A DNA stretch of 64,000 bases. It comes from Cytobacillus oceanisediminis. Lineage in GTDB: Bacteria > Bacillota > Bacilli > Bacillales > Cytobacillaceae. The notes under the pieces are model-generated. The model was not told where the DNA came from, did not search any database, and saw nothing but the letters and a program-made list of their open reading frames with translations. The translations under genes were made by a program, and so were the position numbers. This document shows, piece by piece, positions 25,105-33,903 of this stretch (position 1 is the stretch's first letter; every line of letters begins with the position of its first letter). The stretch is taken from the NCBI RefSeq assembly GCF_022811925.1, contig NZ_CP065511.1:2411501-2475500 (forward strand), in the 5' to 3' direction.

Positions 25105-26595
25105 CTATTCATCAATGTCTCTCTTTACTTTTGATTTCTGCGGCGGCTGAAACCGATGCGGGTTTTGCGTTCTTAAATATACTGGCCTTAAAGGCTGAAA
25201 CGGGAATCTGAGAAAAGAATCTTTCAGGTCTCGGTATCTAGGCGGATAAAATGGCTCCAGAAATGGTCTTCCTAAAGAAGTCAGTCTGATCATATGAGTC
25301 AGCAAAATGCAGGAGCAAAATAGAACACCTACAAAACCCCATAAGTTAGCGAAAAATAAAAACGGAAATCTTAGGAAGCGAATGGTGTTGTTCATCTTAT
25401 ATACAGGTGTTGTAAATGAGGCAAGAGCAGCCAGCGCGATTATGATTAAAAGGATATTACTTGTCAGGCCAGCCTGCACAGACGCAGTCCCGATAACGAT
25501 ACCGCCCACGATACCAATTGTCTGGCCGATTTTTGTAGGCAATCTGGCTCCAGCTTCTCTTAAAAGCTCAATTACCAGTTCAAGCATTAACGCTTCATAG
25601 AAAGGCGGCAAAGGAATATGCTGTCTTGAAGTCACCAGTGTTCCTAACAAATCCGTGGGGATGAGCTCCATATGATAAGTAAGCGTTGCAACATAAATGG
25701 ACGTGATCTGTATGGAAAAAATAACAGAAAAGGCCCGCAATATTCTTGCAAAAGAAGCGATAGTCCAATTTAAAAAATAATCTTCAAAGGAACTGAAGAA
25801 TTCAGAAAACGTTGTAGGGGTAATCAGTACATGCGGCGACCCCTCTATGGCGATCACGATTTTTCCTTCAGCAAGGACAGCGGCTGCCCTGTCCGGCCTT
25901 TCTGTATCCAGCAGCTGGGGGAAAGGAGAGTTCTTATTATCTGAAATGAGCTGTCCAATATAAGAACTGTCAGTGATTTCATCAAAATCGATATTTTGGA
26001 TTCTTTCTTTAACCATGCTGACATAATCTGCATTCGTGATTCCCTCAATATAGAGAACGGCCACCACTGTTCGGGATATGCTTCCGATTATATATTCCTC
26101 AATGATCAGTTCAGAGATGGGAAGCCGTTTGCGGATTAAATTCAAATTATTGCCTAAGGACTCAACAAAGGCTTCCTTCGGTCCAATAACCGTTTGCTCG
26201 ACTTCCGGATGCGTCAGCTCCCTTACATATGAACATTTAGCAGCCATAAAAGCCGCTTTTTGTTTTTCGGCTTCCACTGTAACCATCACATAGCCATTTA
26301 AAAGCAAATGCTCTGCTTTTGAAAGATCCTCACAAATTTGTATGCTTGCGGATGGCAAAAGCTTTTTCAAATCATCGATTTCGCTGAAATCACCCTGAAG
26401 AAGCTGAGGGAGCAAACTCTTGGTGATCATTTTTTGGTCAGTCAGTGTTTTAAAATAAATAAAAGAAAAACAGAGGCCTGTTTGTCTATTGCTATAATGT
26501 ACTTTTTGAAAATCATGAGATCTTGAAAATGACTTTTCCAGCTCGTCAAATTCAATCTCAGATACACTTTTCTTCTTTTTTAACTCTTTTTTCAT
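25105..26595 (-). CDS. GerA-type spore germination protein, A subunit
   Basis: This 496-residue inner-spore-membrane protein belongs to the GerAA/GerKA family. A hydrophilic N-terminal half contains VEQTVIGPKEAFVESLGNNLNLIRKRL, GSISRTVVAVLYIEGITN and IAIEGSPHVLITPTTFSEFF. About five transmembrane segments follow, then a Pro-rich basic C-terminus. A subunits act with B and C subunits to sense nutrients. Neither partner gene is adjacent, so it is an orphan A subunit. The frame opens at 26622, but GGTGAT 6 nt before ATG 26595 makes that start more likely. Spore-specific (sigma-G) expression is expected from the family; a clear promoter was not found. Confidence 0.88.
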   Translation of the reverse strand: MKKELKKKKSVSEIEFDELEKSFSRSHDFQKVHYSNRQTGLCFSFIYFKTLTDQKMITKSLLPQLLQGDFSEIDDLKKLLPSASIQICEDLSKAEHLLLNGYVMVTVEAEKQKAAFMAAKCSYVRELTHPEVEQTVIGPKEAFVESLGNNLNLIRKRLPISELIIEEYIIGSISRTVVAVLYIEGITNADYVSMVKERIQNIDFDEITDSSYIGQLISDNKNSPFPQLLDTERPDRAAAVLAEGKIVIAIEGSPHVLITPTTFSEFFSSFEDYFLNWTIASFARILRAFSVIFSIQITSIYVATLTYHMELIPTDLLGTLVTSRQHIPLPPFYEALMLELVIELLREAGARLPTKIGQTIGIVGGIVIGTASVQAGLTSNILLIIIALAALASFTTPVYKMNNTIRFLRFPFLFFANLWGFVGVLFCSCILLTHMIRLTSLGRPFLEPFYPPRYRDLKDSFLRFPFQPLRPVYLRTQNPHRFQPPQKSKVKRDIDE

Positions 26596-26680
26596 ACACA
26601 AATCACCAGTTTGTTTCGGCATTATATGTTAGTGTTACCGTTTTTGGAAGGATTATGAATGAATAGACGGGGAAGAGCTA

Positions 26681-26711
26681 AAAAGCCTTCCTGAAAATGA
26701 GGAAGGCCTTG
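26681..26711 (-). terminator. Terminator of the TetR-family gene
   Basis: On the minus strand AGGAAGGC folds onto GCCTTCCT (stem extended by A-T pairs) and is followed by TTTTTAG. It lies 5-30 nt after the regulator stop. Confidence 0.75.
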
Positions 26712-26715
26712 ATAA

Positions 26716-27606
26716 TTATACGGGTTCTTCTTGCGGCTGTTTAAAACAGGCAGAAACAAGAATTTCAAGATTCTCAAATTCTTTAGCATCCAAAAAGGAA
26801 ATGCAGCTGCGCAAAGTATTCAGTGCGCTATCAATGAGAAATTTTCTTGGCTTTTTCGAATGAACCATTTCTTCCTGAATAAAGTCCAGAAGATCCATGC
26901 AATCGTTCTGATCTTCCTGCTGTATGGACTTTTTTAAAGTTAATATGGATTTGCAAAGAATATACACATTTCTATGATCTGTCTGCTTAAATCTGTTTTC
27001 AATCAGTTCAGGCTTCAGCAGGTATTCATCGGCAGAACTGACCTCTTCAACGACCTTCCTTATTCTTTCTACACAATAACGGACCACAGGATTAATGCTT
27101 GAAGAGAACTCAAAGAATTTTGTATAGTATTTTACGTTATGATGGAGGATTCCAAGGAACATCACGGCGCAGTCCAGTAAATAGGGTTTCTTGTCCTCGC
27201 CAAAGATTTCAATAAAACGGTTGAAAATCCAATCCACCATTCTAAGCTGGCCTTCCTTAATGAACTGCTTGAGTTCTGGGTCATTTGAAACAAGCACTTC
27301 TTCAAAAAGGGCAACTAATTTATTCGTCCTATTCATATTCATTTGTAATTCTATCTGCTGTGTGAAGACTTCTAAGCTGCTTGGATCCTGGCCAATAAGG
27401 AGCTTATTGCGTTCAGCTTCCATTTTTTTATGCAATGTTTTAAAAATGGACATAAGCAGCTCATTTTTTGAAGAAAAATAATTATAGAAAGTTCCTTTAG
27501 AGATCCCGCTGTATTCTAAAATATCCTGAATGGAGGTAGCCTGAAAACCTTTATCCAGGAATAATTGATGTGCTTTTTTTATTACATGCAGTTTCCTGTC
27601 ATTCAT
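26716..27606 (-). CDS. TetR/AcrR-family transcriptional regulator
   Basis: The 296-residue protein has an N-terminal TetR helix-turn-helix (residues 4-50: LHVIKKAHQLFLDKGFQATSIQDI, then SGISKGTFYNYFSSKNELL). The ligand domain is long, with a C-terminal helical extension that makes it about 100 residues longer than usual. It is divergent from a DHA2 drug-efflux gene and probably represses it, as in LmrA/LmrB-type pairs. The 186-bp intergenic region contains short repeated ATAGTAC elements (near 27648 and 27772) that could be part of the operators, but no convincing palindrome was seen. Confidence 0.88.
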   Translation of the reverse strand: MNDRKLHVIKKAHQLFLDKGFQATSIQDILEYSGISKGTFYNYFSSKNELLMSIFKTLHKKMEAERNKLLIGQDPSSLEVFTQQIELQMNMNRTNKLVALFEEVLVSNDPELKQFIKEGQLRMVDWIFNRFIEIFGEDKKPYLLDCAVMFLGILHHNVKYYTKFFEFSSSINPVVRYCVERIRKVVEEVSSADEYLLKPELIENRFKQTDHRNVYILCKSILTLKKSIQQEDQNDCMDLLDFIQEEMVHSKKPRKFLIDSALNTLRSCISFLDAKEFENLEILVSACFKQPQEEPV

Positions 27607-27792
27607 TTATTATCACCTGTCATTTTATTTGAACTGTGTGTATAGTCTAATAGTACATCATTCTTAGATTTTCCACAAATCCTCTATTTAACAAGGGTTT
27701 TTTTGTTGCAAAAATTGTACTCATGGTATATTATATGGTTTGTGTGTAACGAGAGTATAAAAGAATGAACTGATAGTACAGGAGGAAATGTA

Positions 27793-29334
27793 ATGGAACA
27801 AGCAATAAATAATAATACAGATCGACCGCCCTATGGGATTCTGGCTGTTTTAATGATTGGGGCATTTATTGCCTTTTTGAATAATACATTGTTAAATATT
27901 GCCTTGCCATCTATTATGGCAGATTTAGAAATTGAAGCGGCAACAGTGCAGTGGCTGACTACCGGCTTTATGCTGGTAAATGGTATTTTGATCCCGGCTA
28001 CTGCCTTTTTAATTGAAAAATATACAGTCCGCAGGTTATTTATTGTGGCAATGGGACTATTTACAATCGGTACGCTTGTAGCGGGTGTTGCTCATGCATT
28101 CCCAGTATTGCTTGCAGGCAGAATGCTGCAGGCATCAGGATCGGCTATTATGATGCCTCTATTAATGAATGTTATGCTGATCAGCTTCCCGGTAGAAAAA
28201 CGCGGGGCAGCCATGGGTGTATTTGGACTGATCTTAATGTTTGCCCCTGCAATTGGGCCTACTCTTTCCGGATGGATTATTGAACATTATGATTGGAGAA
28301 TGCTATTCCATTTCCTTTCACCGATTGCCGGTGTCATACTAGTGCTTGGCGCCGTCATGTTGAAAGATAAAAAGGAAAAAGTGAATATTCGTCTGGACCT
28401 GTTTTCCCTCATCTTGTCAAGTGTAGGTTTTGGCGGAATACTTTATGGATTCAGTTCTGCAGGGAACAAAGGCTGGGACAGCCCTCATGTGTATTTGACA
28501 ATTGCTGTAGGTGTCATCAGTTTAGTATGGTTTATCCTAAAACAATCGAAATCTGATCGTCCAATGCTCAACTTTGGCGTATATAAGTACCCGATGTTTG
28601 CATTGTCATCAGCCATCAGCATGACGGTAAATATGGCGCTGTTCTCCGGGATGATTCTGATTCCGATTTATGTTCAGACATTAAGGGGAATTTCACCGCT
28701 GGATGCAGGATTGATGATGCTTCCAGGTGCCATTGTTATGGCCGTGATGTCGCCATTGACAGGAAAGCTGTTCGATAAAATCGGCGGCCGGATATTGGCG
28801 ATCATTGGGTTAGCCATTACAGTGGGAACTACTTATGTTTTCAGCAGGCTGACTCTGGAAACAACTTATACACAGCTGATTATTCTGAACTCAATCAGGA
28901 TGTTCGGGATGTCCATGGTCATGATGCCAGTTTCTACGAATGGCTTGAACCAGCTGCCAAGAAGATTATATCCTCATGGAACAGCAATGAACAACACGCT
29001 GAACCAGGTGGCAGGTGCCATTGGCACAGCTTTATTGGTAACAGTTATGTCAACAAGAACGGAAACACATGCTGCGGAAATCGCGAAAGAAGCGATGAAA
29101 GGCGGGGCTATGGCTAATGGCGGCCAGATGACTGAAGCCGCTGTGGCGGAAATGCAGCAGCAAGTATTAATAAAAGCCATGCTTGAGGGAATCAACGACG
29201 CTTTCTTCGTAGCAACCTTTATCGCTGCAGCTGCACTGGTTCTGGCCTTCTTCATTAAACGCGCAACACCAATGGAAGACGCGGTCGAAGAGCCAAAGCA
29301 AGAGAATATGGTGCTTAAATTGGCAAAAAGTTAA
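27793..29334 (+). CDS. MFS drug:H+ antiporter, DHA2 (EmrB/QacA, 14 TM) family
   Basis: The 513-residue polytopic protein shows DHA2 features: NNTLLNIALPSIMADL at TM1, VQWLTTGFMLVNGILIP, AGRMLQASGSAIMMPLLMNV and the motif C-type PAIGPTLSGWII. About 14 membrane segments are predicted. It exports hydrophobic compounds in exchange for protons. It is divergent from a TetR-type regulator, and AGGAGG precedes the ATG. The closest described Bacillus system is LmrB (lincomycin/puromycin efflux), but the substrate cannot be assigned here. Confidence 0.9.
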   Translation: MEQAINNNTDRPPYGILAVLMIGAFIAFLNNTLLNIALPSIMADLEIEAATVQWLTTGFMLVNGILIPATAFLIEKYTVRRLFIVAMGLFTIGTLVAGVAHAFPVLLAGRMLQASGSAIMMPLLMNVMLISFPVEKRGAAMGVFGLILMFAPAIGPTLSGWIIEHYDWRMLFHFLSPIAGVILVLGAVMLKDKKEKVNIRLDLFSLILSSVGFGGILYGFSSAGNKGWDSPHVYLTIAVGVISLVWFILKQSKSDRPMLNFGVYKYPMFALSSAISMTVNMALFSGMILIPIYVQTLRGISPLDAGLMMLPGAIVMAVMSPLTGKLFDKIGGRILAIIGLAITVGTTYVFSRLTLETTYTQLIILNSIRMFGMSMVMMPVSTNGLNQLPRRLYPHGTAMNNTLNQVAGAIGTALLVTVMSTRTETHAAEIAKEAMKGGAMANGGQMTEAAVAEMQQQVLIKAMLEGINDAFFVATFIAAAALVLAFFIKRATPMEDAVEEPKQENMVLKLAKS

Positions 29335-29340
29335 TTAATA

Positions 29341-29371
29341 GAGGGGGAATCTTGGGATTCCCTCTTTTTTA
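29341..29371 (+). terminator. Terminator of the efflux gene
   Basis: GAGGGGGAATC pairs with GGATTCCCTC (3-nt loop) and is followed by T6. Confidence 0.88.
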
Positions 29372-29385
29372 TATAGTTATAAACG

Positions 29386-29426
29386 AAAAAGCCTGCAATG
29401 CTTTCTGAGCATTTGCAGGCTTTCTT
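29386..29426. terminator. Terminator of the small minus-strand gene
   Basis: AAAGCCTGCAATGCT folds with AGCATTTGCAGGCTTT, with T-rich flanks on both strands. It ends immediately at the stop of the 60-residue gene. Confidence 0.8.
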
Positions 29427-29427
29427 A

Positions 29428-29610
29428 TTATCTATTTTTTCCAACTAATTTGATTGATTGATGTCCGCTGTGAGGGTGAGGTGAAAAAAGAATATGATCC
29501 AGATACAGAGCTTCCAGCTTTCGATCACTTAAATTAAACAAGCTATGATTATGCTGGAATTTAGATAGAGATAATAATTTGCTGATTAACGTTTCTCTGT
29601 TTAATGGCAT
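29428..29610 (-). CDS. Small basic protein, 60 residues, possibly FbpA-like
   Basis: The gene has a strong AAAAGGGAGG site 9 nt before ATG and a terminator just after the stop, so it is probably real. The sequence (ETLISKLLSLSKFQ, then LFNLSDRKLEALYLDHI) is basic and His-rich, with no Cys. The pattern LI-x2-LL ... LS-x3-LE-x-LY loosely recalls the short Fur-regulated basic proteins (FbpA family). No Fur box was found upstream, so that link is weak. Function unknown. Confidence 0.6.
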   Translation of the reverse strand: MPLNRETLISKLLSLSKFQHNHSLFNLSDRKLEALYLDHILFSPHPHSGHQSIKLVGKNR

Positions 29611-29783
29611 GTAATGAACCCTCCCTTTTGTTAGTTTTATTTTAATTCATATTTATCCGATTAGTCAAGTAGGGATTAAAAAGATTATGAAATCGTTTGG
29701 TTTTTAATTATTGGAATTTTCAGCCTTCAATTATCCTTTTATGCTAAAATATTTCTAATGAGTACATAAAAAAGGGGATTTAT

Positions 29784-31151
29784 ATGAAAAACACGGCACT
29801 TTTCATAAATAATCAATTGCTGGATTTAATTTTTGAAAGTACATATTATGGCATTGTGGTCGTGGACGCGGATGGCATAATCCAGTATATGAGCAATAAT
29901 TATTGTGATTTTCTAGGTGTCCAAAGAAACGAAGTAATTGGCAGGCATGCCACAGATGTGATTGAAAATACCAAAATGCACCTGGTTGCACAAACAGGAA
30001 AACAGGATTTTGCTGATCTGCAATTCCTGCAGGGTGATTTTGTTATCGCCAACCGCATTCCGATTATCGAAAATAATGAAATTATCGGAGCAGTCGGGAC
30101 TATTATTTTTCGTGATTTGGATGAATGGAAGAAATTGAACAGTCATATTAAAGGGGTATTATCCGAGCTTAATTATTATCGAAGCGAGTGGAATGAATCA
30201 AATGGATTAAGATATTCTCTTCATGATTTGATAGGGGAAACACCGGAGATTAAAGATCTGAAGGATAGGGTCATGCGCATTGCAAGAGGGGATATTTCCA
30301 TACTATTGAGAGGGGAGAGCGGTACAGGAAAGGAGATTCTGGCCCAAAGCATTCATCAGCTGAGTGAAAGAAGCGAAAAACCTTTTGTAAAAGTAAACTG
30401 CGGTTCCATACCTGAGCATTTATTGGAATCTGAGCTGTTCGGCTATGAAGATGGTGCATTTACAGGCGCAAGAAAAGGCGGGAAGATAGGAAAATTCCAT
30501 TTGGCTGATGGGGGAACCATTTTCCTTGATGAAGTAGGGGACATGCCTTTACATATGCAGGTGAAACTTTTGCGGGTTCTGCAGGAAAAGGAATTTGAGC
30601 CTATTGGGGCTCTCCAGCCTAAAAAAGTGAATGTGCGTGTTATTGCGGCTACAAATCGTCCGCTTGAAAAAATGATCAATGACCATTTATTCCGGGAAGA
30701 CTTGTTCTACAGAATTAATGCAGTTCAGTTATTTATACCGCCTTTAAGATCGAGAAGATCTGATTTGCCGCTCCTGACCGAACACTTTTTAAGGAAAGCG
30801 ACAAAGCGGATAGGCAAGAGGGTAACAGGAACAAGTCCTGAAGCAGCCGCACTGATTAAACAATATGACTGGCCGGGGAATATCCGTGAATTGGAGAATG
30901 TTCTAGAAGCCAGTGTCCATTTAACGGATAGTGAAACAATCGGAATGGAAGAGCTGCCTGATTACTTAAAAGGAGGGAAAAAGAAATCAGAAATAAAAAA
31001 TTTAAAAATCCTATTGGAAGAAACTGAAAAGAATGCAATTGAAACAGCTTTAAAAAAATTCAGCAATGACAAAAATAAAGCTGCCGAATCATTGGGAATA
31101 GGCAATTCTACTATTTACGATAAAATAAAAAAATATAACATTACCTCATAA
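29784..31151 (+). CDS. Sigma-54-dependent transcriptional activator, PAS-AAA-Fis type
   Basis: The 455-residue enhancer-binding protein has a PAS sensor near residues 10-115 (YYGIVVVDADGIIQYMSNN), then a sigma-54 AAA+ domain. That domain has Walker A GESGTGKE, the sigma-54-contacting GAFTGA loop at 224-229, Walker B GGTIFLDEVGDM and an arginine finger region. The C-terminus is a Fis-type helix-turn-helix (KAAESLGIGNSTIYDKIKKY). It lies directly upstream of a consensus -24/-12 promoter and the CoA-ligase operon, so it should activate that operon in response to a signal bound by the PAS domain. It has its own terminator. Confidence 0.95.
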   Translation: MKNTALFINNQLLDLIFESTYYGIVVVDADGIIQYMSNNYCDFLGVQRNEVIGRHATDVIENTKMHLVAQTGKQDFADLQFLQGDFVIANRIPIIENNEIIGAVGTIIFRDLDEWKKLNSHIKGVLSELNYYRSEWNESNGLRYSLHDLIGETPEIKDLKDRVMRIARGDISILLRGESGTGKEILAQSIHQLSERSEKPFVKVNCGSIPEHLLESELFGYEDGAFTGARKGGKIGKFHLADGGTIFLDEVGDMPLHMQVKLLRVLQEKEFEPIGALQPKKVNVRVIAATNRPLEKMINDHLFREDLFYRINAVQLFIPPLRSRRSDLPLLTEHFLRKATKRIGKRVTGTSPEAAALIKQYDWPGNIRELENVLEASVHLTDSETIGMEELPDYLKGGKKKSEIKNLKILLEETEKNAIETALKKFSNDKNKAAESLGIGNSTIYDKIKKYNITS

Positions 31152-31157
31152 TGCCAA

Positions 31158-31199
31158 AAATCCGGGAACTCGGAATATAATCCGAGATCCCGGATTTTT
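31158..31199 (+). terminator. Terminator of the sigma-54 activator gene
   Basis: A 17-bp stem (AAATCCGGGAACTCGGA with TCCGAGATCCCGGATTT, one mismatch) is followed by TTTTTC. It insulates the activator from the operon it controls. Confidence 0.9.
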
Positions 31200-31253
31200 C
31201 CTTTATTCCTATTAACAATACATAGTAGAGTACATGCTTTAAAATTAATTTTC

Positions 31254-31292
31254 TGAAAAATCGGAAAAAATTATCCGAAATTTATCCGGAAA
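31254..31292. promoter_or_regulatory. Probable upstream activating sequence for the sigma-54 activator
   Basis: TCGG-N10-CCGA is an inverted repeat (31261-31278). It overlaps two direct copies of TTATCCGAAA / TTATCCGGAAA (31271 and 31282), spaced 11 bp, one helical turn. It lies 30-60 bp upstream of the -24 element, short but workable for an enhancer site. The repeat structure is seen; the binding protein is inferred. Confidence 0.45.
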
Positions 31293-31317
31293 TCAATTAT
31301 CTAGAGTATTTTCAAAC

Positions 31318-31333
31318 TGGCACAATACTTGCA
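31318..31333 (+). promoter_or_regulatory. Sigma-54 (-24/-12) promoter
   Basis: TGGCACAATACTTGCA matches the sigma-54 consensus TGGCAC-N5-TTGCA, with the required 10 nt between the GG and GC doublets. It lies about 70 bp upstream of the CoA-ligase start and downstream of the activator gene. Confidence 0.92.
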
Positions 31334-31401
31334 ACAAGTTTTGAGCACGAAAGCCTTTTTTTAAAATGTATACGCTTACATAAATGGAGGAGGAGGATAT
31401 C

Positions 31402-32949
31402 TTGGATCTCGGATATTTTACACGGAAAATGGCACTTGATTTCAATAGTGATAAACCTGTCAAAGTAGCTATTAAAGAAGAAACAGGGAGGGAATGGACA
31501 TACGACTGCCTTCATCGGACTTCAAACTCTTATGCAAATAAGCTTCAGGAACTTGGTGTCAAAAAAGGCGATCGTGTAGGGATCTTGCTTTATAACTGTC
31601 TTGAGTATTTCGCGCTGTATTTTGCAGCTGCTAAAATCGGCGCTATCGCTGTTCGTCTAAACTTCCGTCTGACCAGCACTGAATTTGAGTATGCCTTAAA
31701 TGATTCAGGCACAAAAATCCTATGTTTTCATTCAAAGCTGACTCCCCAGCTAGAAGCCATTCGCAAACGTGTTGGAGTGAAAAGGTATATTTGTTTAGCG
31801 GATAGGGAGGAATCAATGCCTAAATGGTCTCAAAGCTGGAGTCTACTGGAGGGTGGCGACGAAGACGAAATTAATACAGACTCCATTCGGTTAAGCGATC
31901 CCGTTATGCTAATGTATACGTCTGGGACTACCGGGAGACCGAAAGGAGCCATATGGACACACGAAACCACTTATTGGTTTTCTGCCATGCAGGCGCTTAA
32001 ATGGAATTTTAATGGGAAGGAAATCGGAATGACAACAGGACCGCTCTATCATGTGGGAGCCATGGAAGATATCGCACTTCCTATTTTAATGATGGGCGGT
32101 ACCGTAGTGATTACCGGGAGCAAAGGCTTTGAAATAAGCAGGATCCTGGCAGTGATTGAAAAGGTATCAGTCACTGACTGTTTTCTCTTTCCGTTTATGA
32201 TTTATGAAATGCTTAACCTGTCTTCACTTTCAGATTTTAAATTTACACATTTAAAAACAATTTATACAGGCGGAGACCCTCTTATGCCTTGGGCTCTTGA
32301 AAAATTAAAAGAGAATTTTCCTCATATCGGGGTGGTTCAGGTTTATGGACTTACAGAAGGGACGCCGATTGCGGTCTGTCTGGATCCAGAAGATGCCTGG
32401 AAAAAGGGAGAGACAGTCGGGAAGCCATTGCCATTGACTGAAATTAAGATTATTGATCAAAATAGAAGGCCTCTCCCTCCTGGGGAAATTGGAGAGATTT
32501 TGATCAAAAGTCCTGCAGTGTCAGCTGGCTATTGGCGAAAGCCGGAAGCTACCAAAGAAACGTTTACAGGTGGATGGTGCAGAACAGGTGATTTAGGGGT
32601 GCTGGATGAGGAAGGATACTTATCCATTGCTGGAAGGAAAAAAGATATGATCCGAAGCGGCGGAGAAAATGTGTACGCTGCTGAAATTGAAGATATTCTG
32701 TACCGCCTCGATGGAGTGAAAGAAGTATCTATTATCGGCCTTCCTGATCCGAAATATATTGAAGCAGTTTGTGCAGTCATAGTCAGAAAGGAAGGCTGTA
32801 CGCTTACAGAAGAAGAGGTCATCGCCCACTGCCAAAAGTATCTTGCAAGCTATAAAAAACCGAGAAAAGTCATCTTTACAGAGAATCTGCCCCGCACACC
32901 ATCCGGTAAAGTTCAAAAGTTCATGCTCAGAGAACAATATAGCTCATGA
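31402..32949 (+). CDS. Acyl-CoA synthetase (AMP-forming), class I adenylate-forming enzyme
   Basis: The 515-residue ligase activates a carboxylic acid to its CoA thioester through an acyl-adenylate. The P-loop YTSGTTGRPKGA lies near residue 173, followed by YGLTEGTP, TGDLGVLDEEGY, GRKKDMIRSGGENVYAAEIE and the C-terminal catalytic Lys region RTPSGKVQK. The frame opens at ATG 31384, but GGAGGAGGAGG lies within that extension 6 nt before TTG 31402, so the TTG is the start. It is first in a sigma-54 operon with an enoyl-CoA hydratase and a sodium symporter. The pairing recalls crotonobetaine/carnitine (CaiC/CaiD) and feruloyl-CoA (Fcs/Ech) pathways, but the substrate is not identifiable. Confidence 0.88.
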   Translation: MDLGYFTRKMALDFNSDKPVKVAIKEETGREWTYDCLHRTSNSYANKLQELGVKKGDRVGILLYNCLEYFALYFAAAKIGAIAVRLNFRLTSTEFEYALNDSGTKILCFHSKLTPQLEAIRKRVGVKRYICLADREESMPKWSQSWSLLEGGDEDEINTDSIRLSDPVMLMYTSGTTGRPKGAIWTHETTYWFSAMQALKWNFNGKEIGMTTGPLYHVGAMEDIALPILMMGGTVVITGSKGFEISRILAVIEKVSVTDCFLFPFMIYEMLNLSSLSDFKFTHLKTIYTGGDPLMPWALEKLKENFPHIGVVQVYGLTEGTPIAVCLDPEDAWKKGETVGKPLPLTEIKIIDQNRRPLPPGEIGEILIKSPAVSAGYWRKPEATKETFTGGWCRTGDLGVLDEEGYLSIAGRKKDMIRSGGENVYAAEIEDILYRLDGVKEVSIIGLPDPKYIEAVCAVIVRKEGCTLTEEEVIAHCQKYLASYKKPRKVIFTENLPRTPSGKVQKFMLREQYSS

Positions 32950-32962
32950 AGGAGGTATAGGC

Positions 32963-33754
32963 TTGGAAAAAACAAAAGCAGTTTCCTGGTCAGTTCAAAA
33001 TAATATTGCCGTTATTAAGATTGCTAATCCGCCATTAAACGTTCTGAGTGCAGAAGTGATTGAGTTATTGTCAATTGCTGCAGATGAAATTGAAAGCGAT
33101 TCCACTGTTAAGGCTGTTATCATAACAGGGGCTGGAGAAAGGGCTTTTGTCGCCGGCGGGGACATTAAAGGCTTTCCGGATTGGATGGGAAAAGGGATTG
33201 AATTGGCAAAAGAAAAGTCTCTTTGGCTGCAGGAACCACTAAATAAACTTGAAAGACTGCCCCAGCCAACGATTGCTGCGATCAATGGGTTTGCTTTGGG
33301 CGGCGGCTGTGAACTGGCTTTAATCTGTGACATCCGGATAGCAGAGGAGCACATAAAAATTGGGCTGCCTGAAATAAAGCTCGGCTTATTTCCAGGTGCA
33401 GGAGGAACTCAGCGGCTCTCACGGCTTGTTGGTAAATCAAAAGCAAAAGAGATGATTTTTACTGGTGAGCCGCTATCTGCACAGGAAGCCTGGCGGATAG
33501 GTTTAATTAACCGGATTGCTCCAAGAGGAGAATCACTTGGAGTGGCTTTGGACCTTGCTTATTCAATCAGCGCTCATTCATTGCCGGCACTTACTTTTGC
33601 CAAACGGTCGATCGATAAAGGTTATGAACAAAAGCTTGAAAATGCACTAATCACCGAGGCTGAATATTTTGGCCAGGTATTTCAAACTGAGGATGTTAAA
33701 GAAGGTGTCGGGGCATTTATTCAAAAAAGGGATCCTAAATTTATTGATCAATAG
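32963..33754 (+). CDS. Enoyl-CoA hydratase/isomerase (crotonase) family protein
   Basis: The 263-residue crotonase has the oxyanion-hole segments ERAFVAGGDIKGF (near 55) and ALGGGCELALICDIRIA (near 110), and the catalytic Glu region GLPEIKLGLFPGAGGTQRL. It hydrates or otherwise converts the CoA ester made by the ligase just upstream. The start is TTG at 32963, set by AAGGAGGT; the longer open frame runs back into the ligase gene and is not used. No dehydrogenase or thiolase genes follow, so the pathway is either short or completed elsewhere. Confidence 0.88.
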   Translation: MEKTKAVSWSVQNNIAVIKIANPPLNVLSAEVIELLSIAADEIESDSTVKAVIITGAGERAFVAGGDIKGFPDWMGKGIELAKEKSLWLQEPLNKLERLPQPTIAAINGFALGGGCELALICDIRIAEEHIKIGLPEIKLGLFPGAGGTQRLSRLVGKSKAKEMIFTGEPLSAQEAWRIGLINRIAPRGESLGVALDLAYSISAHSLPALTFAKRSIDKGYEQKLENALITEAEYFGQVFQTEDVKEGVGAFIQKRDPKFIDQ

Positions 33755-33777
33755 ATAAAAGAATAGGAGGAATGGTT

Positions 33778-33903
33778 TTGTTTGGATTATCACCTTTAAT
33801 GACTTTTATGTTATTTGGTTTTTGGCCGCTGTCATTGGCAGCCGCAGGGATATGGGGAGTATTGGCATTTAAGCATGCAGAGGAAGAGGGGGATAATATA
33901 TGA
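33778..33903 (+). CDS. Symporter small accessory protein, 41 residues
   Basis: This very short gene encodes one transmembrane helix (PLMTFMLFGFWPLSLAAAGIW) and an acidic tail (HAEEEGDNI). TTG is preceded by ATAGGAGG at good spacing. Its stop overlaps the symporter start by ATGA, so the two are translationally coupled. Similar one-helix proteins encoded directly before sodium:solute symporters are a known small family. It probably aids symporter assembly or activity. Confidence 0.8.
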   Translation: MFGLSPLMTFMLFGFWPLSLAAAGIWGVLAFKHAEEEGDNI

